DNA of 64,000 nt, taken from CAADGU01 sp964581605 (GTDB taxonomy: Bacteria > Chloroflexota > Anaerolineae > Promineifilales > Promineifilaceae). The translations under genes were made by a program, and so were the position numbers. The stretch spans positions 1-64,000 of the forward strand of contig CAZOPF010000006.1 of assembly GCA_964581605.1 (NCBI GenBank), read 5' to 3'. Positions 50,967 through 58,363 of the stretch are shown here, piece by piece. Below the pieces are notes generated by a model. It did no database searches, was not told the DNA's origin, and worked only from the letters and a program-made list of their open reading frames with translations. Each line of letters starts with the position of its first letter. The first letter of the stretch is position 1.

Positions 50967-51838
50967 TCCACATACCCCTTTTGCAACAAGGCCCCGCCAG
51001 CCGCCTGTGTCACCATTTTTACCTGCACACCAGAGAGATTCTCCCGAACTTTATGGTTCATGTTGCGAAACTCGGCCGTTGCGGGCAGAGGCAGCAGCCC
51101 AAAAGAGACCTCCATAAAATCACATAATCGGCTCATTTCAAAAATATAATCAGCGCACAAATGCTCATACGATAATTCCAAAAGTCGGTCTTGTGTCAGG
51201 TTGAGGGCGATCTTCTGCCGTTCTATTTCCATGATGTGCGCCTGCCAATGGCCTGCGAAGGTGGCCAGAAGCTCATCAAAATTCAAGGCATACCCCTTTT
51301 GCTGGTAAATAGCTATGGCTTCTTTGATTTTTGCCTGTTCCTTTTGGGCATAAGAGAGGGCCGCAGCACGGCCGTCGCGCACCAGATGGATAAACTTTGC
51401 CTCAGGAAACAACTTCAGCAAATGAGGCATCATAAACGTCACCATCACGCTTTTGTTCAAAAGCGCCCGTCCGCCGTGCAGAAACTGGTACGCCCCAAAG
51501 ATAGCTTGCAACTGGCGGTCATATCTGGCCCGGTCTGGCTGAGACAAAGAGACTTGTGTAAAAGCCACCGGGTCGGCCCAAAATGGGGGAGAATCCAGCG
51601 TGGTTTGTGTCCAGGGGTACAGATGCGGATGCCACAACTCATTGGCTTCGCCAGGATACACGGCCAAATCTGGATGCCGCGCCAATGTCTGGCTTAAGAT
51701 CGTCGTCCCACTACGGCCGCAGCCCACAAAAAAGATCGGGTTGTGTAGCCGCTGGTGGCAAACGGTAGGCGCTATGCGGGCAAAAGATTTAGCAATGATC
51801 ACGGCCGTACTGTGCGGCACCTGGCGTATCCAGCGCAT
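50963..51838 (-). CDS. PAPS-dependent sulfotransferase 4
   Basis: 291 aa. Binding loop IFFVGCGRSGTTILSQTLAR near residue 33 and 3'-phosphate motif FIHLVRDGRAAALSYAQKEQ near 150, both complete. It is the first of the four sulfotransferase genes in transcription order and follows a 61-bp gap after the nucleotidyltransferase gene. Expected to sulfate the exported glycan or its precursor, needing PAPS made elsewhere in the genome. Confidence 0.87.
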   Translation of the reverse strand: MRWIRQVPHSTAVIIAKSFARIAPTVCHQRLHNPIFFVGCGRSGTTILSQTLARHPDLAVYPGEANELWHPHLYPWTQTTLDSPPFWADPVAFTQVSLSQPDRARYDRQLQAIFGAYQFLHGGRALLNKSVMVTFMMPHLLKLFPEAKFIHLVRDGRAAALSYAQKEQAKIKEAIAIYQQKGYALNFDELLATFAGHWQAHIMEIERQKIALNLTQDRLLELSYEHLCADYIFEMSRLCDFMEVSFGLLPLPATAEFRNMNHKVRENLSGVQVKMVTQAAGGALLQKGYVE

Positions 51839-51899
51839 CTTAAATAATCACCCTATGAGGTTGGTTTGAATGCAATGCGGTTTGTTTTCAACTTGGGTT

Positions 51900-52424
51900 T
51901 CACCACTCTAGCCGGGATAGAACGGCCTCTGGCACAAGCTGTCGCAATTGGGGGTATGATTCCAGTAAACGGGCAATATCTGCCAGGTCTTTTTGCCGTT
52001 TGCTAGCGCGACGCTCCGGGTCTTGCACAGCCCACAATTTGCCCTGCAATACATCTCGCATATCAGCCACTGGTAAAACGACTCCCAAAACTTCTTGTTG
52101 AGTGGCTCGTTCCAAAAAGGGTAGGTAGCGCGGATCTGTTTGAAACTGAACCCGCAGATCAGAACCCAAGGCAGAAATGTTCAAACTATGGGGAAAACGG
52201 TGCACATCAAACTCCGCGCTCAATATCGTTGCCAACTCTTCTAATTTATCCGTCGCTACCACCAGGTTTAAATCGAGGCTGACAACTGGCTCCACATAGG
52301 CATTAACACCCTGTCCGCCAATGACACAATAGGGGATATGGTGGTCATCCAGGCAACGCAGTAATCGTTCCAAAAAATTTGCCTGATCCATCACTACCTG
52401 TTTCCAAAAAGCTATAGCCTGCAT
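51900..52424 (-). CDS. MNT-like nucleotidyltransferase domain protein
   Basis: 174 aa (162 from the second ATG at 52391). IPYCVIGGQGVNAYVEPVVS followed by LDLNLVV gives the GG...DxD-type metal site of minimal nucleotidyltransferases, although the first Asp context (SLDLN) is relaxed. C-terminal half RRASKRQKDLADIARLLESY is typical of the DUF6036/AbiEii-like group. No antitoxin partner is next to it; it sits between HAD and sulfotransferase genes. Role unknown, possibly a solo toxin-like or sugar-related transferase. Confidence 0.6.
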   Translation of the reverse strand: MQAIAFWKQVVMDQANFLERLLRCLDDHHIPYCVIGGQGVNAYVEPVVSLDLNLVVATDKLEELATILSAEFDVHRFPHSLNISALGSDLRVQFQTDPRYLPFLERATQQEVLGVVLPVADMRDVLQGKLWAVQDPERRASKRQKDLADIARLLESYPQLRQLVPEAVLSRLEW

Positions 52425-52431
52425 TTAGCCA

Positions 52432-53103
52432 TTATAACCGTTTTGTTTGATAATCAGCCAACGGCCGTAAGTCTGGCAAACAGATCACATCTAAGCCAGT
52501 CCAACTCTGATCGGGTGTTGCGCGAGCCAAAAAATGTGTCCCCGTGGCCTGTGCCGCCTGATAATCAGACAGGCCGTCGCCCACCATCAGCACCTCCTTC
52601 GGCTGCCAGCCATATCGCTGCAAAATATCGCGCAAAATGTCTGGCTTGGTGCGGGGTGTACCCCACACTTCCTGAAAACAGCCGCGTAAGTCGCGTTTAT
52701 TCACAATGAAGTCCAGTTCGGCCTGCGGCGTACCCGAGGCTACAAAGGCGGGCAACCGCCCCTGCATCGCCGCCAACGTTTCCGCCGCGCCGTGTACAAA
52801 GGGGCAGCGCAGCACCTTCTCCAGCACCAGCCCCTCAAAGGCCGCGCCTAAGTCGTGTTCAATTTGGGGGGTATACGGCCGTTGCCACAACTCCTCCACC
52901 ACATAGCGAAACTTCACATAGCGGGACACGCCCAAATTCGCCAGATGAAAGGCCAGCACCGCCTCGCGGTGTTCCGGCCTATCGGCAAACAACTCCAAAA
53001 ACGCTTCCGTCTTGATGTTGCCCGACTCCAAAATCACCCCATCAAAATCAAACACCACCGCCCGCAGGCCACACATCAGTTGTTTCAGTTCAATCATAGG
53101 CAT
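52432..53103 (-). CDS. HAD-superfamily phosphatase
   Basis: 223 aa. Motif I AVVFDFDGVILES (nucleophile Asp near residue 19, second Asp +2), motif II ASGTPQAELD, motif III region with Lys (TPRTKPDIL) and motif IV VLMVGDGLSDYQAA. The alpha-helical cap lies at residues ~30-95, as in beta-phosphoglucomutase/phosphoglycolate-phosphatase types. It is placed close to a CMP-sugar synthetase gene and may dephosphorylate the acidic sugar before activation. It starts eight bases before the nucleotidyltransferase gene. Confidence 0.82.
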   Translation of the reverse strand: MPMIELKQLMCGLRAVVFDFDGVILESGNIKTEAFLELFADRPEHREAVLAFHLANLGVSRYVKFRYVVEELWQRPYTPQIEHDLGAAFEGLVLEKVLRCPFVHGAAETLAAMQGRLPAFVASGTPQAELDFIVNKRDLRGCFQEVWGTPRTKPDILRDILQRYGWQPKEVLMVGDGLSDYQAAQATGTHFLARATPDQSWTGLDVICLPDLRPLADYQTKRL

Positions 53104-53107
53104 GTAA

Positions 53108-53155
53108 TCGGTAATTGGTGAACGGTCAGTCGTGAGCGGTGGGCGGTGAGTAGTT
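53108..53155. repeat. AGTGAAC/AGTCGTG-type heptamer array
   Basis: GGTAATTGGTGAACGGTCAGTCGTGAGCGGTGGGCGGTGAGTAG with 7-bp rhythm between the Uma2 and HAD genes, another member of the AGTGAGC family, more diverged than the others. Confidence 0.6.
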
Positions 53156-53164
53156 ATGGGCGTG

Positions 53165-53671
53165 CTATGCTATCCGGCAATGGCAGCCACACAGTAATTT
53201 AATATCTGTTGGGGCTACATGCCGCTCTGCCCCGCTCTGGCGGGCGTGCAAAACCACCAATGTATAGGGATTGAACACCACCACATCCTTTACACCTTGC
53301 GACAAATAAAACTGTGGGCCTATCTCCAAATCTTTGGCCTCATATCCCTTACTGATGATCTCTACCACCGCTTCTGGTACCAACGTGATGGGTTTGTCTT
53401 CTTCCTCCGGCTCCTGGCAAAAAATCGAAATATCCGGCCGCTTCAGGGAGCCATCGGGAAATTGCACATAAACATCGGCCACATGTACACACCCGCAACC
53501 TGCGTCTCCATGGGTGACGGATTTTATCGTCGCCCGGATGCGATCCACGGCTCGCTGATGTTTCAACATTGGCGACGCTTCCCAAATGGGCAGGCCACCC
53601 ACAATTTCCAGCCGCACGCCTAACTCGTCTGCACGGCTAATCTGCTCTAGTAATGCCTGATCAACTGCCAT
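53165..53671 (-). CDS. Uma2-family putative endonuclease
   Basis: 168 aa from MAVDQALLEQISRADELG, preceded by AGAGGTG; the upstream in-frame stretch (KRKGAKGQRGKERE) is repeat-like and not part of the family. PD-(D/E)XK-type marks: FPDGSLKRPDISIFCQEP and VVEIISKGYEAKD, then GVKDVVVFNPYTLVV, the usual G-V-x-x-x-W/V-x-x-x-P strand. Uma2 (DUF820) proteins are abundant in filamentous bacteria and of unknown function, probably nuclease-like. Its place inside the glycan operon, between the HAD and cytidylyltransferase genes, looks like an insertion. Confidence 0.8.
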   Translation of the reverse strand: MAVDQALLEQISRADELGVRLEIVGGLPIWEASPMLKHQRAVDRIRATIKSVTHGDAGCGCVHVADVYVQFPDGSLKRPDISIFCQEPEEEDKPITLVPEAVVEIISKGYEAKDLEIGPQFYLSQGVKDVVVFNPYTLVVLHARQSGAERHVAPTDIKLLCGCHCRIA

Positions 53672-53720
53672 TTGCTTCACCTCTCTTTCTTTCCCTCTTT
53701 GACCCTTCGCGCCTTTGCGT

Positions 53721-54443
53721 TTACAAATTCTTAATCCCCGGATAGTGGGCCAGCCACCATTCGGCAATACTCACATCCAGGTGGGTGTGTACATCACGCC
53801 CCGTCACCCAGTTGCGCACAATGGGAAAGCTGCGCCTGCCCATCCACCACCAGGGGTTTGGCCCGTCCTGGCTTTGCACCGTCTGTTTGCGGAAGGTCCA
53901 TACCCCCTGGTCGTAGTAATAGGCCGGGGCGTAGGATTGGCGCTCGGTGGAGACTTTGCGGTTGGGGTCGCCATACGGCCGTAACAACCCCTCCTCCGTG
54001 ATCTGCATCGCCCGCAACGGATGGTCGTCTGCCGCCTGCCACACCGTCATACAAGAGTCCAGTTCCGGCCGTTCGTCCAGAATAGTCAGGCTGTGGTCAA
54101 TCAATTCGCCATCCACCATCACCGTATTGCCCAGCAGCAGCACCACGTTTTGCAGGTCAGGGTAACGGCCGTCCACCCACTCCACCGCATGTTTGATCAC
54201 ATCCCCATGATTCACATGGTCGCCACACAACTCCTCCGGCCGCCAGATAATCTCACACCCCATTTCCAGCCCCACATTGGCAATAGATTCACCATCGGTG
54301 GAGATAAAAATCTTGCCAACTTTGGCTGCGTCCAGCCCGGCCTGAATTGGGTAAGCCACCATTGGCTTCCCCGCCACCAGAAACACATTCTTATCAATGA
54401 TACTTTTGCTGCCCGCACGGGCGGTGATAATAACTGCGTGCAT
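53721..54443 (-). CDS. Acylneuraminate cytidylyltransferase-like enzyme (NeuA family)
   Basis: 240 aa. Nucleotide-binding opening AVIITARAGSKSIIDKNVFL (NeuA R-x-x-S-K-x-x-x-x-K/N loop), GKPMVAYPIQAGLDA, FISTDGESIANVG and DSCMTVWQAADDHPLRAMQI. Activates an acidic sugar with CTP to the CMP form. With the HAD phosphatase, SDR and 2-hydroxyacid dehydrogenase genes around it, it could make a CMP-ulosonic or related acid for the exported glycan. No NeuB-type synthase is visible in the window. Confidence 0.87.
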   Translation of the reverse strand: MHAVIITARAGSKSIIDKNVFLVAGKPMVAYPIQAGLDAAKVGKIFISTDGESIANVGLEMGCEIIWRPEELCGDHVNHGDVIKHAVEWVDGRYPDLQNVVLLLGNTVMVDGELIDHSLTILDERPELDSCMTVWQAADDHPLRAMQITEEGLLRPYGDPNRKVSTERQSYAPAYYYDQGVWTFRKQTVQSQDGPNPWWWMGRRSFPIVRNWVTGRDVHTHLDVSIAEWWLAHYPGIKNL

Positions 54444-54465
54444 GGTTGCTACCTCATGTAGAAAG

Positions 54466-54525
54466 TAGAAAGTAGACAGTGAACAGTAAAGGACTGCTCA
54501 CTGCTCACTGCTCCCTGATCACTCC
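54466..54525. repeat. AGTAGAC/AGTGAAC array with inverted AGTGAGC copy
   Basis: AGAAAGTAGACAGTGAACAGTAAAGGAC then CTGCTCACTGCTCACTGCTCC, a hairpin of 7-bp words. On the minus strand the stop TGA of the SDR gene (GAG-CAG-TGA) lies in it. Confidence 0.8.
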
Positions 54526-55398
54526 TTCCTCAAACAACTGCTCCAACATCTGCAAAAGCCCTTGCCCCATATCCACATAATAATTCGTCGTCAGTTTACG
54601 CCCCACACGCGGATGAAAGGCATAAGGCGTTACCTGATAATGGCTGTTTTCTGGGCCGATGGCCGGCTGATAATGGATTTGCAACGGCCGTCCTAACATT
54701 TCGCCAAACATCGTGAATAGATCACGCAGGCGGATAGGATGATGACCGGTCAATACCAAATGCTGGTTAGCAAACTCCGCCGCCAGCGCATCCACGCTCA
54801 ACCGGGCCGCATCTTCCACATGAATATATTCGCGGCTGTCTTCTGGCGTACCTGTATGTTCAATCTGCCCGGTAGCTGCCGCCTGCCGCAGCAGCCGATA
54901 AACGCCATTACTGCCATCCGCCCGCGGGCCATACAGGCTGCCATAGCGCAAAATCGTGTATTCCAGCCCATATTGCTGGTGATACTCCTCAATAAATGCC
55001 TCACACGCCTGCTTGCTGCACCGATAAAAGCCGCCAGCGCGGCTGTACACATAGACCGTGCTGGCAAAAACAAACCGGCACACTCCACTCAGCCGCGCTG
55101 CTTCCAAAAAGTTGAGTGTGCCCATGATGTTCAGATCGGCGGTAGCCAGGGGCTGGTTTTGGGCAGCGTTCAGGTCAGCCAGCGCGGCCAGATGGAAAAT
55201 GGCCTCCTGCCCGGCAACCGCTTCAGCAACGGCCGTGCCATCGCGCATATCCCCCACCACCATCCGCTGCCCCGGTTGCAGGTAAGGGGACGGCCGTACA
55301 TCAAACAGCGTCACCGCATACCCCCGCGCCGTCAGCACATCGGCAATATGGCTGCCCAGAAAGCCGGCCCCACCCGTTACCAATACCTGCTTTACCAT
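54505..55398 (-). CDS. NAD-dependent nucleotide-sugar epimerase/dehydratase (extended SDR)
   Basis: 297 aa. Rossmann motif VLVTGGAGFLGSHIADVL, catalytic FASTVYVYSRAGGFYRCSK with Ser and the Tyr-x3-Lys pair, then ILRYGSLYGPRADGSNGVY. Family of UDP-glucose 4-epimerases and related enzymes acting on nucleotide sugars. It is separated from the cytidylyltransferase gene by a repeat hairpin that supplies its stop codon, so the natural C-terminus IREQ may be affected by the repeat. Substrate unassigned. Confidence 0.87.
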   Translation of the reverse strand: MVKQVLVTGGAGFLGSHIADVLTARGYAVTLFDVRPSPYLQPGQRMVVGDMRDGTAVAEAVAGQEAIFHLAALADLNAAQNQPLATADLNIMGTLNFLEAARLSGVCRFVFASTVYVYSRAGGFYRCSKQACEAFIEEYHQQYGLEYTILRYGSLYGPRADGSNGVYRLLRQAAATGQIEHTGTPEDSREYIHVEDAARLSVDALAAEFANQHLVLTGHHPIRLRDLFTMFGEMLGRPLQIHYQPAIGPENSHYQVTPYAFHPRVGRKLTTNYYVDMGQGLLQMLEQLFEEGVIREQ

Positions 55399-55402
55399 GT
55401 GA

Positions 55403-55492
55403 ATTGTGTTCAGGTGTTCAGGTGCTCAGGTGTTCAGGTGCTCAGGTGCTCACGTGCTCACGTAAGCACCTAAAAACCTAAACACCTCAGCA
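55403..55492. repeat. CAGGTGCT octamer tandem/inverted array
   Basis: CAGGTGTT, CAGGTGCT, CAGGTGTT, CAGGTGCT, CAGGTGCT, CACGTGCT, CACGTAAG, then CACCTAAA, AACCTAAA, CACCTCAG with 8-bp period. On the minus strand it starts at the stop of the dehydrogenase gene, whose last codons are also made of the array. Confidence 0.88.
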
Positions 55493-56390
55493 GATTCTCC
55501 ACCGCCTCCACCTCCATGCGGATGCGGCACTCGGCCGCATAAGAGCCGATGTGCGGGGTCAGAACCACATTGTCCAGCGTGGTCAGGGGGCCGGTATACG
55601 GTTCGCGTTCAAAGGTATCCAGATAAGCGCCGGCCAGGTGACCGGATTGCAACAGATCAAACAAGGCTTCCTCGTCCACCAAACCCCCACGAGCGCAGTT
55701 CACCACATACGCCCCGGCCTTCATCTGCGCCAGCCGCGCCCGGTTAAGCAAATGGTAACTATCCACGCTGTAAGAGAGGTGCAAGGTGACAATATCAGCC
55801 TGGGGCAGAAGTTCTGCCAACGATAGATAAGTGATATTGTGGCTCTGGGCAAAGGCGGCGTCCTGAATGGGGTCATAGGCCAGGATGGTGACGGCAAACG
55901 GCCGTAACAGTTCCACCAACGCCTTGCCCGTCCGCCCCAGGCCAATAATGCCCACCGTTTTGCCGCGCAGCAGGCGGCCCATGGGTTTTTTCCATTCTCC
56001 CTGATGCAGCCGGTGATGCGCCTGTGGTATCTGGCGCAGCATGTCCAATATGCCCGCCAGCGTCAGTTCGGCCACCGCGTCCACGTGGGCATCCGGCGTG
56101 TTGCGCAGCTGAATGCCCAGTTCCGCTGCCGCCGTCTGGTCAATACCATCCATGCCCGTGCCCACCCGCGAAATCACCTTCAGCCGGGTCGCCTGGGCCA
56201 GCACATCCCGGTTTAGCTTTTCCGTTCCAGCAATCAGCCCATCTACATCGGCCAGTAGTTGGATTGATTCTTCCGGCTTTAGGGTACGGCCGTAAGGGTT
56301 CAGCATCACCACACAGCCCGCTTCAGCCAGCATTTCCAACGGCCGTTTGCTCATTTCACCAAATGAAGATGTTGTTGTTAAGACTTTCAT
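55470..56390 (-). CDS. D-isomer 2-hydroxyacid dehydrogenase (PGDH-like)
   Basis: 306 aa. NAD-binding GKTVGIIGLGRTGKALVELL near residue 142; catalytic Arg in VNCARGGLVDEEALFDLL, Glu in YLDTFEREPYTG and His in VVLTPHIGSYAAECR. Reaction: NAD-dependent oxidation of a 2-hydroxy acid or reduction of a 2-keto acid. Its location between SDR and TPR genes in the glycan locus suggests a role in making an acidic sugar side-chain or a serine-like substituent, rather than primary serine synthesis. The tail residues are encoded by the adjoining repeat. Confidence 0.87.
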   Translation of the reverse strand: MKVLTTTSSFGEMSKRPLEMLAEAGCVVMLNPYGRTLKPEESIQLLADVDGLIAGTEKLNRDVLAQATRLKVISRVGTGMDGIDQTAAAELGIQLRNTPDAHVDAVAELTLAGILDMLRQIPQAHHRLHQGEWKKPMGRLLRGKTVGIIGLGRTGKALVELLRPFAVTILAYDPIQDAAFAQSHNITYLSLAELLPQADIVTLHLSYSVDSYHLLNRARLAQMKAGAYVVNCARGGLVDEEALFDLLQSGHLAGAYLDTFEREPYTGPLTTLDNVVLTPHIGSYAAECRIRMEVEAVENLLRCLGF

Positions 56391-56434
56391 CTATTACTTG
56401 TGGCGAGGCCCGAAGTTAGCAGGCGGGCTTCGGA

Positions 56435-57475
56435 TTATGGGTTTTCATTCAGGGGACAGACGGCCGCCGGCATTGCACCCAGTTCTGTTATGCGGCGGCC
56501 AGCATTATCCGCCTGCCGGGTGCCGGGTTTTAATCGTATGATTTCATCATAAACGGTTATTGCTTCAGCAGAACAACCGGCCACTTCATAAATCTCGGCC
56601 AGCGTCTGCCACAGTTGCACATTTTCCGGCCGTAACTTTATCGCCTGAGAGACAAATTGATGTGCCTGGGCCAATTCCCCCATTTGTAACCACAGTTTGC
56701 CGATATTGTGATAAGCCCCTGCCTGGCGGTCAGGGGAAAGTTCCGCAAATGCCTGCCAATACGTAATGGCCTGCATGGGATCGAGCATGGCTGTGTTTTG
56801 CGCCAGAGTGGAAAGATATTCGGGCTGCGTGGGGGCCAGCTGGCGTGCCTGTTCAAAAAAGGGTTGTGCCAGTTCGGGCGCCTGTGCCTGCCGCCGGTAA
56901 TAATTGCCCAAAGCAAAGTAAGCGGGGGCATAGGTGGGGTCGGCCGCAATAGCCTGCTCATACAAAGATTTAGCCTGTTCCGGGGCAGACTCTTGCACCA
57001 GGCTGCCCCACTGCACATAAGCCCGGCCGTTGTGGGGGTCAATCTGCACGGCGGTTTGCCACGCTGTTTGGGCCGCTGCCACATCGTCACGGCTATTTGC
57101 TTCGGTGGCCAACCGGGCCGCATAACCATAGGCATCAGCCAATTGCCAGCTTTGCGCGGCCGCTTCCACCTGCCCCAGGGTATATTGCGCCCGGCCCAGA
57201 TCAAACAATGCCCACCGCCCAGAATCACAGGTGACGGCCGTTTGCAAATAGGGTAGAGCTTCCGCCGCCTGCCCCTGCAAAAGCAACCCGCGCCCGGTCT
57301 GGTGTGCCTGTTGGCAAACACCCCAGGCTGTTAATGGAGATACAGGGGATACGGCCGTATCCCATAATAAAGCCCCCCGTTGCCACACCAGGAACACACA
57401 AAACAGGAATAGCAGAGCCAAAATCCCGAGGCTGTCTTTGCTACGCACCACCATTTTGCTCATAACTATTGACAA
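56435..57475 (-). CDS. Membrane-anchored TPR protein
   Basis: 346 aa. One N-terminal helix (residues ~17-34, LGILALLFLFCVFLVW) followed by about seven TPR-like 34-residue repeats (for instance AEALPYLQTAVTCDSGRWAL, AKSLYEQAIAADPTYAPAYF, AQPFFEQARQLAPTQPEYLS, AHQFVSQAIKLRPENVQLWQ). The repeats are probably outside the cytoplasm. TPR proteins of this kind organise polysaccharide export or secretion complexes. No enzymatic motif; the ATG at 57463 (codon 5) is an alternative start. Confidence 0.82.
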   Translation of the reverse strand: MSIVMSKMVVRSKDSLGILALLFLFCVFLVWQRGALLWDTAVSPVSPLTAWGVCQQAHQTGRGLLLQGQAAEALPYLQTAVTCDSGRWALFDLGRAQYTLGQVEAAAQSWQLADAYGYAARLATEANSRDDVAAAQTAWQTAVQIDPHNGRAYVQWGSLVQESAPEQAKSLYEQAIAADPTYAPAYFALGNYYRRQAQAPELAQPFFEQARQLAPTQPEYLSTLAQNTAMLDPMQAITYWQAFAELSPDRQAGAYHNIGKLWLQMGELAQAHQFVSQAIKLRPENVQLWQTLAEIYEVAGCSAEAITVYDEIIRLKPGTRQADNAGRRITELGAMPAAVCPLNENP

Positions 57476-57508
57476 CCGCCACTGCTGCCGGGGTGGAGCA
57501 GACGCATA

Positions 57509-58300
57509 TCAATCTTCAGGGGCAAAGGCATCATAACTGGCAGCAGGAGCGGGCAATCCCTGGCTAAAGGCAGCGGCCGCATGGCTGCTATCGGGCACAC
57601 AGATAGAAAGGTGGAAATGATCAAAACGGCCGTCAGCCTGTGGATTGGCCGAACGGGGGCTGAGTGCCAGCCCGGTAAACGTGGGGCCGCTAATCAAACT
57701 ATCCGATGTGGTGGTCAGGGTGACACCATTAACCGCCAGGGTTATGTCATTGCCATTACGGATAGCTGCCAGGTGGTTGACGGCCGTGCCCTGGTTAATG
57801 GCTGCCGAAAACGTGGAGGCAATCAACGTCGTAAAACTACCATCCGTTTCTTTGCGATAAAGGCGGTACTCCTGGTCATCTGGCTCAATGGCAAACAAAT
57901 AATACTGTGTAACCTCATCACCTTGAGTAATGGCCCCAAACACCAAACCATACAGGCCATCAGTAGGCTGGGCGGCAAAACGGGCATCTGCTTCTACCAT
58001 ATAATTAACTCGTGCATAGGTAGGCGCCAACGGCCGAAATACATACCCTGCCTGTTTCGAGAATATCTGATACTCGCCATTAACATATGCCAACTGCACC
58101 AGTGCATCATCCAACACCTGCCAGCCTGAGGCGGGATCATTGAAATGATCATAGAAATCATCACAATCATTTATTACCAGCGGCAAATAAGCTTTGGGAG
58201 TCAGGCCGCCGGCCGCCTGGAGACGGTTCAACGAAACGGCCGCACCTGCAGCCAGCCACAACAGAGCAAGGAGTATCAGCCATCTTTTTCTCAAACGCAT
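57509..58300 (-). CDS. Secreted LamG/DUF1080-like carbohydrate-binding-type protein
   Basis: 263 aa. Sec signal peptide MRLRKRWLILLALLWLAAGA with cleavage near AVSLNRLQA; right after it comes AYLPLVIND, an AYLPLV segment seen in many Anaerolineae exported proteins. A concanavalin-like jelly roll follows (DHFNDPASGWQVLDDALVQL ... IAAIRNGNDITLAVNGVTL), then a loose tail rich in Ala/Pro. Probably binds or covers the exported glycan or a substrate at the cell surface. AGGAT/GGAAAGGATG leader overlaps a hairpin. Confidence 0.75.
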   Translation of the reverse strand: MRLRKRWLILLALLWLAAGAAVSLNRLQAAGGLTPKAYLPLVINDCDDFYDHFNDPASGWQVLDDALVQLAYVNGEYQIFSKQAGYVFRPLAPTYARVNYMVEADARFAAQPTDGLYGLVFGAITQGDEVTQYYLFAIEPDDQEYRLYRKETDGSFTTLIASTFSAAINQGTAVNHLAAIRNGNDITLAVNGVTLTTTSDSLISGPTFTGLALSPRSANPQADGRFDHFHLSICVPDSSHAAAAFSQGLPAPAASYDAFAPED

Positions 58301-58313
58301 TATTCATCCTTTC

Positions 58314-58348
58314 CAGCCATCCGATCTCTGGTGGAAATCGGATGGCTG
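58314..58348. repeat. 12-bp perfect hairpin before the secreted-protein gene
   Basis: Arms CAGCCATCCGAT (58314-58325) and ATCGGATGGCTG (58337-58348), 11-nt loop. It lies between the dehydrogenase stop and the ribosome site of the next gene, without a U-tract; attenuation or mRNA processing could act here. Confidence 0.8.
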
Positions 58349-58363
58349 TGTAGATAGCAGCAG

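Noticed and set aside
51900..52424. Toxin-antitoxin MNT/HEPN pair
   Set aside because: No HEPN or AbiEi-like partner gene is adjacent, so only a lone nucleotidyltransferase-like protein is called.
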